Below are positions 16,951 through 26,085 of a stretch of DNA of 64,000 nt, one piece after another (positions within the stretch are counted from its first letter, which is position 1; each line of letters begins with the position of its first letter). The DNA is from Parachlamydiales bacterium (GTDB lineage: Bacteria; Chlamydiota; Chlamydiia; Chlamydiales; Parachlamydiaceae): assembly GCA_020051075.1 (NCBI GenBank), contig JAGVJP010000005.1, forward strand, positions 1-64,000. The letters run 5' to 3'. The notes under the pieces were generated by a model. It was not told the origin of the DNA. It did not search any database and was given only the letters and a program-made list of their open reading frames with translations. Position numbers and translations under genes: made by a program.

Positions 16951-18024
16951 CTATTTTGCTTGCATTCGAGGATATTTGACTTCCCACCTGTCTGTTGAGT
17001 TGTTGCTCACTTGACCATCGCAGCAGTAGATTCTGCTAGAAGGAGTGTCAGATGAGGATTTGGACTCGCACTCCCTAATGATATGACATAGCCCCTCTGC
17101 AATCAACTTACCGCCCTCTCTGTTCGGTTCAATCCCAGAAATGTACAACGCTTCATAGGGGTTGAATGAATTTGGCAAGTCCAATACAGGGAGATTGTCT
17201 GCTTGAGCACGCTTTAAGATCGGTCGATAAAACATCTCCATGAGAACTCCCAACATGGTCATTCCACAGTTTTGCCGCTTCAGAATTCCCTTAGCAACCC
17301 TAAAAGATCCGAAAAAGGAACTCACTATAGCAACAATGCCCGAAAACAGTATCAAGACAACGCCTAAAGAAATGCTGATTGAGTCCATAGCCATTAAAAA
17401 CGTGACGACATCGAACATCCCGATGAATAAAAGATTGACAGCGGTTAGAAAGCCGCCAGCGATCCCCATCATCGTATAGACACGATAAGGATCTTTTCTT
17501 GCATCCGTGCGATATTGGAACATCAGGATCGGCCTGACATTGCTACCAAGCTTCTGCACCTTATCTAAAATGTCAAAATACCGTTTCTGGATAGTTGAAA
17601 CGTCTCCAAGAAGTCGGAGAGGGTTAATCAAATTGGCTCTAAAATCATTCCCACCCAAACTAATCACAACATAATGGATCGCATCAGGAGAAGTCGAAAT
17701 TTCATCGGACAACTTCTCTAGAGGAAAAACAGCTGCTTCCCAATTATCCGGCTGATCTGACTTTTCATTCAAATACCCTTGAAATTTGTTGCCTACAACT
17801 GGCAACACGCCCCCTACAATGCCTCCTGTAAGCAACACAGATTCTGTTGTAAATCCATCATACGAATGGCTGACAACTCGATAATGATCGCCTAACTTTG
17901 CTTGCAGCTGTCCTTCAACAGAATATTCTTTAGCTTCCTCTATATTGGAGCCTTCCCTATTTAGAAGCCAGTACAGATTATCTAAAGTCGAATCGCCTAA
18001 TGTATGGACGTAAATTTTATTCAT
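16951..18024 (-). CDS. SGNH-hydrolase-like protein with membrane insertion
   Basis: Block I (TLGDSTLDN, Ser12) and block III (SLGGNDFRA, Asn126) of SGNH/GDSL hydrolases are present. Block V, normally DxxHPN, reads SGIEPN (296-301), so the catalytic Asp and His are Ser and Glu. About residues 185-243 contain two or three hydrophobic segments (GIAGGFLTAVNLLFIGMF, SLGVVLILFSGIVAIVSSFF) inserted between blocks III and V. SGNH enzymes are esterases or lipases. Without Asp and His this may be a non-catalytic or altered enzyme tethered to the membrane. The gene is 36 bases from a metallophosphoesterase gene on the same strand. Confidence 0.6.
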   Translation of the reverse strand: MNKIYVHTLGDSTLDNLYWLLNREGSNIEEAKEYSVEGQLQAKLGDHYRVVSHSYDGFTTESVLLTGGIVGGVLPVVGNKFQGYLNEKSDQPDNWEAAVFPLEKLSDEISTSPDAIHYVVISLGGNDFRANLINPLRLLGDVSTIQKRYFDILDKVQKLGSNVRPILMFQYRTDARKDPYRVYTMMGIAGGFLTAVNLLFIGMFDVVTFLMAMDSISISLGVVLILFSGIVAIVSSFFGSFRVAKGILKRQNCGMTMLGVLMEMFYRPILKRAQADNLPVLDLPNSFNPYEALYISGIEPNREGGKLIAEGLCHIIRECESKSSSDTPSSRIYCCDGQVSNNSTDRWEVKYPRMQAK

Positions 18025-18060
18025 TTAAACATCACTCACTCGTTCGATCAATCAGCAAAA

Positions 18061-18684
18061 TTACTTTCCAAAAAAAGCTCTTTTACGCTCATAGGTTAAA
18101 TGATTCCCTTCAACAACAATCACCAAATACCCATTACACATATCGTCAAAATTAACGAATTTGACCTTCTGGCTGCTGATGTATTCTGAAAAAATGTTTG
18201 TATGCCCTGACAGAACTAATTTTGGTTGCAATCGATCTATTTCTGCAATGACTTGCAAAGCGAATTGATATGCTCTTGAATTTTTATTCACATTCAAAGG
18301 AGACTCATGTAGTAACAGGATGTCAATCGTCCTGGGATCGTGTTCTTTTAGATGATCAACGATTAAGGGATTCACTTGATATATCGTCTGTTTTGCACCA
18401 TAGTTCCCATCAATGCCCGAGAAAGTAATTGATTCTTCATCATGAGTAAATTTGATGATGTCTCCATTGGGGATGCTTGTTGGAAGTGAATCATTGTCTT
18501 TTATGAGAGAAATCTTCCTTGGTTCATGATTTCCTCTTATGTAAAAATGTGGTGTTGAACCAAATAGATTCATGATTTGATCATGATCTCCACAGTCTAA
18601 GATTAAATCGGGAGATTCAATCATCCAAGCTGCTCTCGCGGCATCGTAAATTTGATGGATATCAGTGATTGCTAAAATTTTCAT
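18061..18684 (-). CDS. Calcineurin-like metallophosphoesterase
   Basis: The five metal-binding motifs of the superfamily are in order: DIH (8-10), GD (32-33), GNHE (51-54), LLLHESP and LSGHTN. The length of 207 fits small phosphodiesterase or nucleotidase members. It is cytoplasmic, without signal peptide. A second, unrelated member of the superfamily is encoded divergently at 19030, and a large TATGGAC foldback lies between them. The substrate is unknown. Confidence 0.85.
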   Translation of the reverse strand: MKILAITDIHQIYDAARAAWMIESPDLILDCGDHDQIMNLFGSTPHFYIRGNHEPRKISLIKDNDSLPTSIPNGDIIKFTHDEESITFSGIDGNYGAKQTIYQVNPLIVDHLKEHDPRTIDILLLHESPLNVNKNSRAYQFALQVIAEIDRLQPKLVLSGHTNIFSEYISSQKVKFVNFDDMCNGYLVIVVEGNHLTYERKRAFFGK

Positions 18685-18764
18685 TTTTTTTATGAAGAGG
18701 TAGTTTGAATAGCACCAACAACATAACGTAAAATGGATTATTTGTAAATTTAAGAGTCAAGACC

Positions 18765-18979
18765 TAATGGACGGGTATGGACAATATGGACAGGTATGGA
18801 CAAGTATGGACTTTATGGACTTTATGGACTTTATGGACGGGTATGGACAAGATGGACATGTCTTGTGATTCACTAATCTAATTTCTGTCCATATCCGTCC
18901 ATTTTGTCCATATAGTCCATACCTGTCCATCGTCCATTGTCCATACCAGTCCATTGTCCATATAGTCCATTGTCCATAA
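18765..18979. repeat. TATGGAC/GTCCATA foldback array
   Basis: About ten copies of (T)ATGGAC spaced 8-10 bases (18765-18866) are followed by about ten copies of GTCCAT(A) (18890-18979). The arms pair in register but are not exact copies, and central TATGGACTT is repeated three times. Unlike most arrays here it lies between divergent genes, so it is in the 5' region of both. A short one-sided array of the same word lies at 41125-41161. It fills most of this 345-base gap. Confidence 0.88.
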
Positions 18980-19029
18980 TCCGCATTTTCCTGTATAAAC
19001 AGAGACCAAAAGCTAGCGAAGATCCCCTT

Positions 19030-19734
19030 ATGAATGTCAACAGACTCATTATTGACTGCATTTCAGACACCCACAACCAGCATGAAAAAATTGCCTTGCC
19101 TGGTGGAGATCTCCTGATCCATGCTGGAGATATTTCTGGTTATGGTCGAATTGGTGAAGTTCTAAGATTCCTCGATTGGTTTGCTCAACAAGACTATCCT
19201 CACCTAATTTTAATTCCAGGAAATCACGATTTCATCTTTGAAAAGCAATTTCCCTGGTGTCAAGAAGAATGCACAAAGAGAAAGATAATTCTGTTGAATG
19301 ATTCAAGTGCAGAGATTAATGGAATTAAAATCTGGGGTTCTCCCATTCAACCTTGGTTCCTTGACTGGGCGTTTAACCGTCAACGCGGAGAGGAAATTAA
19401 GAAACATTGGGATCTTATTCCTAACGACACGGAAATCCTTGTGACACATGGCCCTCCGCGCTTAATCTTGGACAATGCTAATGCTGGAGGCTACTCTAAC
19501 CATGTCGGGTGTGAAGATTTATTTCGTAAAATTGTGGAGACTAAGGTCAAATTACACGTCTTCGGACATATTCATGAAGGGAGAGGCTATAAATCTATTG
19601 AAGGGAGAACCTATATCAATGCATCCTCTTTAGACGAGAACTATGAATTTCAACCCCCTGGCTATATTCGGGCAATTAAACAGGGAGATGACTACGAGGC
19701 CTCAATGGATGAATCAAGAAGTCATTCCCAATAG
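19030..19734 (+). CDS. Metallophosphoesterase, MPPED/239FB-like
   Basis: From the ATG at 19030 the protein has 234 residues with motifs SDTHNQ (D13, H15), GDISG (G33, D34), GNHDFIFE (64-71), THGPPR and FGHIHEGRG. This pattern, with GxPxxPWF-like SPIQPWF after the third motif, is that of the MPPED1/MPPED2 (239FB) group of cyclic nucleotide or phosphodiester hydrolases. The open frame runs further upstream, but only through the TATGGAC array, so I reject the longer start. Substrate unknown. Confidence 0.85.
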   Translation: MNVNRLIIDCISDTHNQHEKIALPGGDLLIHAGDISGYGRIGEVLRFLDWFAQQDYPHLILIPGNHDFIFEKQFPWCQEECTKRKIILLNDSSAEINGIKIWGSPIQPWFLDWAFNRQRGEEIKKHWDLIPNDTEILVTHGPPRLILDNANAGGYSNHVGCEDLFRKIVETKVKLHVFGHIHEGRGYKSIEGRTYINASSLDENYEFQPPGYIRAIKQGDDYEASMDESRSHSQ

Positions 19735-19814
19735 CTTAAAACAGTGAATCCGCTCACTAAAAAACCATTTCATGAGAATTTGACAATTAACCCCTCTTGT
19801 CATAGAAAGATGAT

Positions 19815-21023
19815 ATGACTAAAACCCTTTTTTCTATCGACTTGTGTAAGACACCGGATGACCAGCCGCAGCCGCTGCATAATCGGTGGCATCCAGAAAT
19901 TCCTCCTGTCGCTGAAGTCAGCCCCGGAGAGACTTTTCGAGTAGAATGCATAGATTGGACCGGCGGGCAAATCAAAGATAATGATAGCCCAGAAGATGTT
20001 CGCACCATCGACTTGAGCCGTGTGCATTATTTGAGCGGTCCGTTTGCCGTTCAGGGAGCGGAACCTGGAGACCTGCTCGTCGTCGATATTCTTGATATCG
20101 GAGCCCTTCCAAATGCTGAATGGGGCTTTACCGGGATTTTTTCCAAGGAGAATGGAGGAGGATTTCTAACCGATCACTTCCCAAACGCCGCTAAAGCAAT
20201 CTGGAATTTAGAAGGGATTTTTGCAACATCGCGCCATATCCCTAGAGTGCGTTTTGCAGGACTTATCCATCCCGGAATGATTGGCTGCGCCCCATCTAAG
20301 GATCTATTAGGAGTGTGGAACAAAAGAGAAAAAGAACTGTTTGACACCTGTCCTCATCGCTCTCCTCCCCTAGCATGCCTCCCTACTACCCAAGGAGCTC
20401 TGCTCGGAGGGATTAAGAAAGAACACTTCGATCGAGTCGCCCAAGAGGCTGCACGAACGATTCCTCCTCGTGAAAATGGAGGAAATTGCGACATAAAAAA
20501 TCTCTCGAAAGGATCGAGGCTCTTTCTTCCTGTCTATGTAAAAAATGCCCTTCTCTCTTTAGGAGATCTCCATTTTTCGCAAGGAGACGGTGAAATCTCT
20601 TTTTGTGGTGCAATCGAAATGGCAGGTGGATGGGTGTTGCTCCATGTCGACCTCATCAAAAATGGGATGGAAAAATATCAGGTCAATAACCCAATTTTTG
20701 AAACAGGACCCATTGCCCCTTTGTATTCGGAATATTTGATTTTCGAAGGAATTTCAGTTGATGAGCAAGGCAAACAGCATTATCTCGATGCGCATGTCTC
20801 CTATCGAATGGCTTGCCTAAATGCTATTGAGTACTTAAAGACATTTGGCTATTCCGGTGAGCAAGCTTATCTACTCTTAAGCTGCGCCCCATGCGAGGGA
20901 AGAATCAGCGGCATTGTCGATATCCCAAACGCCTGCTGCACATTGGCCCTTCCTACACAGATTTTTGATTTTGACATCAAACCAAGTTCAGGGAAGTCCC
21001 ATCCACAGATTTATATGAAATAA
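19815..21023 (+). CDS. Acetamidase/formamidase family protein
   Basis: The N-terminal pattern HNRWHPEIPPVAEVSPGETF, then the GPFAVQGAEPGDLLVVDI stretch and LGDLHFSQGDGE, are those of the FmdA/AmdA acetamidase/formamidase family, which hydrolyse formamide or short amides to ammonia and a carboxylate. Length (402) is close to the family's usual 400. The C-terminal part has LLLSCAPCEGRISGIVDIPN, also typical. It is a single-gene unit. A nitrogen-scavenging role is possible but not shown. Confidence 0.88.
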   Translation: MTKTLFSIDLCKTPDDQPQPLHNRWHPEIPPVAEVSPGETFRVECIDWTGGQIKDNDSPEDVRTIDLSRVHYLSGPFAVQGAEPGDLLVVDILDIGALPNAEWGFTGIFSKENGGGFLTDHFPNAAKAIWNLEGIFATSRHIPRVRFAGLIHPGMIGCAPSKDLLGVWNKREKELFDTCPHRSPPLACLPTTQGALLGGIKKEHFDRVAQEAARTIPPRENGGNCDIKNLSKGSRLFLPVYVKNALLSLGDLHFSQGDGEISFCGAIEMAGGWVLLHVDLIKNGMEKYQVNNPIFETGPIAPLYSEYLIFEGISVDEQGKQHYLDAHVSYRMACLNAIEYLKTFGYSGEQAYLLLSCAPCEGRISGIVDIPNACCTLALPTQIFDFDIKPSSGKSHPQIYMK

Positions 21024-21199
21024 AAATCAGCGATACTTGCTAAAATCTTCCCGTTAAGAAAGGGGTAATCATTTCACTATCCCACGCAGATTTCATCTTT
21101 GGGATAGGTATACATCAGATTTTACCCTTTTTGGATTTTTTCGTCCTTTAACGGTACCTAATCCATTCCCTTTCAGGCAAGAAGAATGCTAGGCTGTGA

Positions 21200-22402
21200 T
21201 CAAGCATAGTCCCTTAATAATCTCACATGATTGCCAATAGAGGCCTTAAGCTGTTCGACATGCATATATAATACCCGATCTGTGGTCATATCAACAGGAA
21301 TCTGATCCAAAGCCACTAAGAGATCATTCGCTTGATCAATGAGATTGTTTGCTAAACCTTTCAAATCGGCTCCTTGCTCGCTGTTAGGATCGACGTCTTT
21401 GAATGGTACAAAGTTTGTGGTGATCGATTCAGCATAGTAATTGATCGTTGCCTGTAAACGGGCATATTCAGCGTGATTCTCCGGTTTGAATCCCGATTGA
21501 ATGATTCTGTCCAACGTTCTATTTAACGCTGCAATTTGTACAGGATCGGCAGCTTCTTTCAGTCGATCTGTTGAGAATGCTCCAACATAAAGGACATTAG
21601 CCGAAGCAAAAAAATCATTTTCTCGCTCTGCGGGCGTTTTCCGACTCTCAATAAACTCATCGAGTCTATTTAAGTTTCTACTTGATATTCCCTGCATATC
21701 AAGTAAAACGGCACGATTGAGTTGAATGACCTCATCGTAACGTCTCATCCAGGCTCCCCCTTTTTTACCTTCTAACTGATTTGTTGCATTAGCTAAATCT
21801 GATTTAGCGCTTAACAAATTTCTGAAAGCAGTCTCGCTCCCTTCCTGGTATCTCTGCACCTGCACCGTTAAAGCATGAACTCTTGTTTGATCGCCGCGAT
21901 CTCTCGCCTGTGATAATTCTTGATTAACCCTTGCGAGAGATTTCTCGTTTTTGTCATATTCTCTGGCATATAGCTCTACAGCACCTTTAAGATCCTGAAA
22001 AGCCCCTCGAACAACTTTTGCTTCTCTTCTTCTTCCGATTGGGCTGCGCCTTCTTTTAACACGTGCCACCATTGCTGTTGTTGGACTATCAGGAGCGTTC
22101 TCGATCCCCGATGAGCGGCCTCCAGAACTCGCAGCAACGCTTTCTTCACCGGTCGAGGCTGATGAAGGCGCGGCGGATTGTTCTTGTTTGACGCTTCTTT
22201 CTCTCAGTTTTTTTGGAGCTCTGGACGAGGCTCTCTCTACTTCTACCTCTATCTTAGGTGTTGGAACACGGCTTGACCCTGCTTGCGGCTTCACCCCTTT
22301 CACACCTATTTTTCCTTCCCAGCGAGCTTTTCCTGCTGAAACGGCTCCGTGTGGAATTTCAGGAAAACTTTGACCGACATTTTCGTTTCCTATCTTAGTC
22401 AT
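21200..22402 (-). CDS. Coiled-coil protein with disordered N-terminus, effector-like
   Basis: I do not recognise this 400-residue protein. The ATG at 22402 has a strong ribosome binding site (GGAGGTG, 3-base gap), better than an upstream start at 22438. Residues 1-120 are low-complexity and rich in Pro, Ala, Ser and basic residues (ASRAPKKLRERSVKQEQSAA). Residues 130-200 form probable coiled coil (LKGAVELYAREYDKNEKSLA), followed by helical repeats to the end. There is no signal peptide or membrane segment. This layout is common in type III secreted effectors of chlamydiae; that is inference only. Confidence 0.7.
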   Translation of the reverse strand: MTKIGNENVGQSFPEIPHGAVSAGKARWEGKIGVKGVKPQAGSSRVPTPKIEVEVERASSRAPKKLRERSVKQEQSAAPSSASTGEESVAASSGGRSSGIENAPDSPTTAMVARVKRRRSPIGRRREAKVVRGAFQDLKGAVELYAREYDKNEKSLARVNQELSQARDRGDQTRVHALTVQVQRYQEGSETAFRNLLSAKSDLANATNQLEGKKGGAWMRRYDEVIQLNRAVLLDMQGISSRNLNRLDEFIESRKTPAERENDFFASANVLYVGAFSTDRLKEAADPVQIAALNRTLDRIIQSGFKPENHAEYARLQATINYYAESITTNFVPFKDVDPNSEQGADLKGLANNLIDQANDLLVALDQIPVDMTTDRVLYMHVEQLKASIGNHVRLLRDYA

Positions 22403-22657
22403 AGACACCTCCGCTTTGTTAGCTGAGAGTAAGATCATTCGAGATAGTTACTCTTTTTTAAAACTAATTTACATAATAAATACTGTTTTAATTCATTTTT
22501 ATAAAATAAACAAACGCTAATTAAATTATATAACAATAATTAATTATACCTCAAAAAAAAATTAGAATTAAAAAGATGAATTAACACCATTCACGGTACA
22601 TGACCGAAATGAGTACCTATCGGGAAAAAGATCAAGGCTGATGTGATCCTAATGATA

Positions 22658-22729
22658 GAAACACAGAGAACACAGAGAGAACCTATGGAGAGGTCTCTCC
22701 GTGTTCTCTGTGCCTCTGTGTTTTAATTG
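22658..22729. repeat. ACACAGAG foldback array
   Basis: AAACACAGAGAACACAGAGA is followed after a short AT/GA spacer by its inverse (CTCCGTGTTCTCTGTGCC, then TCTGTGTTTTAATTG). The right arm, read on the minus strand, matches the one-sided array at 11487-11520 over about 35 bases. The rest of the 22403-22817 gap is AT-rich with nothing else I can name. Confidence 0.8.
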
Positions 22730-22817
22730 CACGTCCTTGGCAAAAGATCTTAGCCATTGGCGATTATCTGGGAATTTGTTAGCATTTTTCTTTTTGAGAT
22801 TCACCAAGGATTGGCAT

Positions 22818-23228
22818 ATGAAATACATCTGTAACTTACTTATTGCATTCAGTTTGATCTCGTTTGCATGTTTTGCTGAGGAAAAAATTCCTACCGTACA
22901 AGAAAATAGAGAAAAAGCAGGAGAACTCCTCTCTCAGTTGGAGCTCGATCTCTCCCGATTTTTATCTCGCAGAGAAAAGTATCAAACGGCTTCTGAAAAA
23001 TTTCTCAGAGAGGAAGGGATGTGGAATGAGTTTGTTAAGGATAATAAAGCACTTCAGAGAAAGATCTTGAGGCAAAGAAGAGTGTTTGTAAATTTTCGAG
23101 ATAACCTGGTGAAAACCATTTCCCTAGTTTATGGAAAAAACCCTTTAGGAGAGAACGAGGCATCTATAGCAGAGCTAGAAATCACTGAATGGTATGTGAA
23201 TTTTATGAGAGAAGAGGTATGCCTATGA
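22818..23228 (+). CDS. Small exported helical protein
   Basis: A 136-residue product from the ATG at 22818 (AAGGA nine bases upstream) begins with a signal peptide (MKYICNLLIAFSLISFACFA). The mature part is charged and helical (QENREKAGELLSQLELDLSR, FLREEGMWNEFVKDNKALQR), consistent with a coiled coil. I do not recognise it. It could be periplasmic or secreted. An ACAGGATAG hairpin follows, then zwf. Confidence 0.65.
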   Translation: MKYICNLLIAFSLISFACFAEEKIPTVQENREKAGELLSQLELDLSRFLSRREKYQTASEKFLREEGMWNEFVKDNKALQRKILRQRRVFVNFRDNLVKTISLVYGKNPLGENEASIAELEITEWYVNFMREEVCL

Positions 23229-23250
23229 AACATAACCTCCCACAACACAT

Positions 23251-23310
23251 TATCCTTCTTATCTTTCCCATCCTGTAAAATTTGACAGGATGAGAAGGAT
23301 AAGAATGATA
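23251..23310. repeat. ACAGGATAG foldback array A4
   Basis: Arms 23251-23276 (TATCCTTCTTATCTTTCCCA...) and 23285-23310 pair around an 8-base AT loop with few mismatches. It follows the gene 22818-23228 and precedes zwf. Confidence 0.8.
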
Positions 23311-23446
23311 GCTAGGGATAGTATGTTCCTTAGGTGTGGGGGCTGAACTGTTACTAAAATTTTTTTACTAAACGACGGCATATCTCTTGATAAATACTTG
23401 CAAATGGGGTAATAACAATCTATACGCTAAACTATCAGGTTTCTCT

Positions 23447-24997
23447 ATGCCGACCCCCACCCCTTTCGTCAATGTTCTGCAGGAATCAAGCCACTCACAA
23501 AAAATCCCCGAATCCTGCATCTTAGTCATCTTTGGTGCTACAGGGGATTTGACGGCCCGAAAGCTTATCCCAGCCCTTTATAATTTAGCCCGTGAAGGGC
23601 AGCTTCCAGGACATTTTGCTTGTGTTGGATTTGCCAGAAGGCCGAAATCCCATGAGGAATTTCGAGAGGAGATGTTGACAGCAATTAATAACTTTTCTCG
23701 ATCAAAACCTGTCGACCAGAAGCTCTGGCAAAATTTTCGGGATCAGCTCTATTATCTCCAATCCGATTTCGACGAAGATGACGGCTATGAACGGCTCAAC
23801 CAATTTCTACAAAGTCTCGACGCACAGCTAGGAACGAAGGGAAATCGGGTGTTTTACCTCTCAGTCCAGCCGAGTTTCTTTCCCGATATTGTCGAGAAGT
23901 TAAGCAAACACCAGCTAGTTTACCCTGTCGACGAGGTTAAAAATAAATGGAGCCGTGTCATTATCGAAAAGCCATTTGGAGAAGACACTGACTCGGCAAT
24001 AAAATTGCAGCAGGATTTGACGCAACATCTTGATGAAAGCCAAATATTCCGTATCGATCACTACCTTGGAAAAGAAACCGTTCAAAATCTGCTTGTCTTC
24101 CGTTTTGGCAACTCGATCTTCGAGTCGATGTGGAATAACCATCATATCAACAACATCCAAATCACCGTCGGAGAAGAGATCGGCATAGGAACGCGCGGCC
24201 GGTTTTGGGAAGAGGCTGGGATGTTGAGGGATATCGTCCAAAACCATGTGATGCAACTCCTGGCTCTAGTTGCGATGGAACCTCCCACAAACCTAAGCGC
24301 AGACGCTATTCGGGATGAGAAAGTCAAAGTTTTAGAGTGCATCCGCCCCCTTCCGCGAGATCGATTTGATGAAATCGCGGTGAGAGGACAATATGGTCCA
24401 GGGTATATCTTTGGACAACCGGTAAAAGGCTATCGCCAAGAAGACAATGTCAATCCAAATTCCACTGTTGAAACCTATGTCGCCATCCAGCTCGCCATCG
24501 ACAATTGGAGATGGGATGGAGTCCCTTTTTTCATCAGGGCAGGAAAACGGCTGCCAAAGAGAGCAACAGAGATCGCGATCACCTTTAACAGATCCCCAGG
24601 CTATCTGTTTCAAGAGTCCTCTGCACAGTTGGATCCCAATGTCCTCGTGATTCGAATCCAGCCTAATGAGGGCATCTCCTTAAAGATGAATTGCAAAGTC
24701 CCTGCGTTGAGCACGGTGATCCAGCCCGTCAAAATGGATTTCCGCTACAGCTCATATTTTGGTTCCGCTCCCCCAGAAGCCTATGAACGGTTGATCTGCG
24801 ACTGCATGGCCGGAGACAGCACTCTCTTTGCAAGGGACGATGAAGTGCTGCAATCATGGAAAGTGCTGACCCCGCTTCTCTATCACTGGCAATCTGTCAA
24901 ACCCAAGGATTTCCCCAATTATCCATCAGGAACATGGGGTCCAGAAGCTGCTCAGAAGATGTTACTACGGCAAAATAAACATTGGCGGTTAATATGA
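23447..24997 (+). CDS. zwf: Glucose-6-phosphate 1-dehydrogenase
   Basis: It oxidises glucose 6-phosphate to 6-phosphogluconolactone, making NADPH, the first step of the oxidative pentose phosphate pathway. The NADP motif VIFGATGDLTARKL lies near the N-terminus and the active-site signature RIDHYLGKE with the catalytic His in mid-protein. The 516-residue length from the ATG at 23447 is normal; an upstream TTG would add 20 residues. Its TGA overlaps the next ATG. The zwf-opcA-pgl order makes a complete operon for the first two steps. Confidence 0.96.
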   Translation: MPTPTPFVNVLQESSHSQKIPESCILVIFGATGDLTARKLIPALYNLAREGQLPGHFACVGFARRPKSHEEFREEMLTAINNFSRSKPVDQKLWQNFRDQLYYLQSDFDEDDGYERLNQFLQSLDAQLGTKGNRVFYLSVQPSFFPDIVEKLSKHQLVYPVDEVKNKWSRVIIEKPFGEDTDSAIKLQQDLTQHLDESQIFRIDHYLGKETVQNLLVFRFGNSIFESMWNNHHINNIQITVGEEIGIGTRGRFWEEAGMLRDIVQNHVMQLLALVAMEPPTNLSADAIRDEKVKVLECIRPLPRDRFDEIAVRGQYGPGYIFGQPVKGYRQEDNVNPNSTVETYVAIQLAIDNWRWDGVPFFIRAGKRLPKRATEIAITFNRSPGYLFQESSAQLDPNVLVIRIQPNEGISLKMNCKVPALSTVIQPVKMDFRYSSYFGSAPPEAYERLICDCMAGDSTLFARDDEVLQSWKVLTPLLYHWQSVKPKDFPNYPSGTWGPEAAQKMLLRQNKHWRLI

Positions 24998-26085
24998 TGG
25001 TTCCAATAGATCTCAATGAAGTCATGAAGCTGGAAGCAAAGCAAGATGCCTCCCGAGCCTGTCTATTTAACATCATCATCTATACACATGAGGCAGAGCG
25101 TACCAACTATTTCAAAGGGATCCTGAAAATGTTAGCACAGGAGTTTCCCTGTCATATCATCTTCATTCAAGCGGATCAAAACACCAAAGACAGTTACTTG
25201 AAAGTTTCTGTCTCGAAACCGGACTCAACCGACAATGCAGCAAGTCCTGATCCTTCTTGCAATTTGATGGTATGCGATCAAATTCTTATTGAAGCTGCCG
25301 GCAGCGACCTAGAACGAGTGCCCTATCTCATCCTTCCGCTGTTTATTCCAGATCTACCCATATACTTGATTTGGGGGGAAGATCCCACTCTTGAAAACAA
25401 AATTTTCGATGCATTAAAACAACTCGTTAAACGGGTGATCTTCGATTCTGAGACGACGTTAGACCTCTCAAAATTTGCCAAAAACGTTTTAGAAGAGCTT
25501 CAACACGATCGATTGAATATCGTCGATATGAATTGGGCCCGCATTGGGGGGTGGCGCGATGTCCTCGCACAAACTTTTGATAGCCCTGAAAGAATTGAGC
25601 AGCTGGCAACAGCATCTCGCATTAACATCATCTATAATATTCTCCCAAACAAGAAAATGACTCATCCAGCGAACCGAACCATCTACCTTCAAGCATGGCT
25701 GGCTTCCCGATTAAACTGGCGCTTTGAAGAGTTAACCAAAGAAGAGAGAAGCTATATCGTTCGTTATAAACATACTGCAGGAATCGTTGAGATTCACCTC
25801 ATCCCAGAATCCCATGAATCATTCTCTCATGAAGAGATTATTGAAATAGAAATTTCAGGCCTCGCCGACTATGAATGCCACCTCATTAGAACGGCTCTCC
25901 ACCAAGTGAAGGTCCATTCATCCAACCAATATCAGTGTCTACTCCCCTTTACGCTTTTGATGCCTACGTTGGAATCGGGGAGAAGTATCATGCAAGAAAT
26001 TTTCTATCATAAAACCAGTCCGCAATACCCCCCCACACTGCAAATCATCAACCAAACTTCCTGGAGCGAAAATGAAAAACAATGA
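24994..26085 (+). CDS. opcA: OpcA-like glucose-6-phosphate dehydrogenase assembly protein
   Basis: The protein resembles the OpcA family, which in cyanobacteria activates G6PDH allosterically and helps it oligomerise. Supporting segments are ASRACLFNIIIYTHEAER, the central PYLILPLFIPDLPIYLIWGE and DMNWARIGGWRDVLAQTFD, the last two being hallmark stretches. The ATG at 24994 overlaps the zwf stop (ATGA), so expression is coupled. It overlaps pgl by 14 bases. As I recall, Chlamydia has zwf and pgl adjacent without this gene in between. Length (363) is in the family range. Confidence 0.85.
   Translation: MMVPIDLNEVMKLEAKQDASRACLFNIIIYTHEAERTNYFKGILKMLAQEFPCHIIFIQADQNTKDSYLKVSVSKPDSTDNAASPDPSCNLMVCDQILIEAAGSDLERVPYLILPLFIPDLPIYLIWGEDPTLENKIFDALKQLVKRVIFDSETTLDLSKFAKNVLEELQHDRLNIVDMNWARIGGWRDVLAQTFDSPERIEQLATASRINIIYNILPNKKMTHPANRTIYLQAWLASRLNWRFEELTKEERSYIVRYKHTAGIVEIHLIPESHESFSHEEIIEIEISGLADYECHLIRTALHQVKVHSSNQYQCLLPFTLLMPTLESGRSIMQEIFYHKTSPQYPPTLQIINQTSWSENEKQ

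Noticed and set aside
18757-18954. Minus-strand frame encoding GQWTMDRYGLYGQ-like text
   Set aside because: It is translation of the TATGGAC array, in a frame kept open by the repeat, without ribosome binding site.
18937-19029. Upstream extension of the MPPED-like phosphoesterase
   Set aside because: The added residues come from the GTCCATA array; the conserved fold starts at the ATG at 19030.
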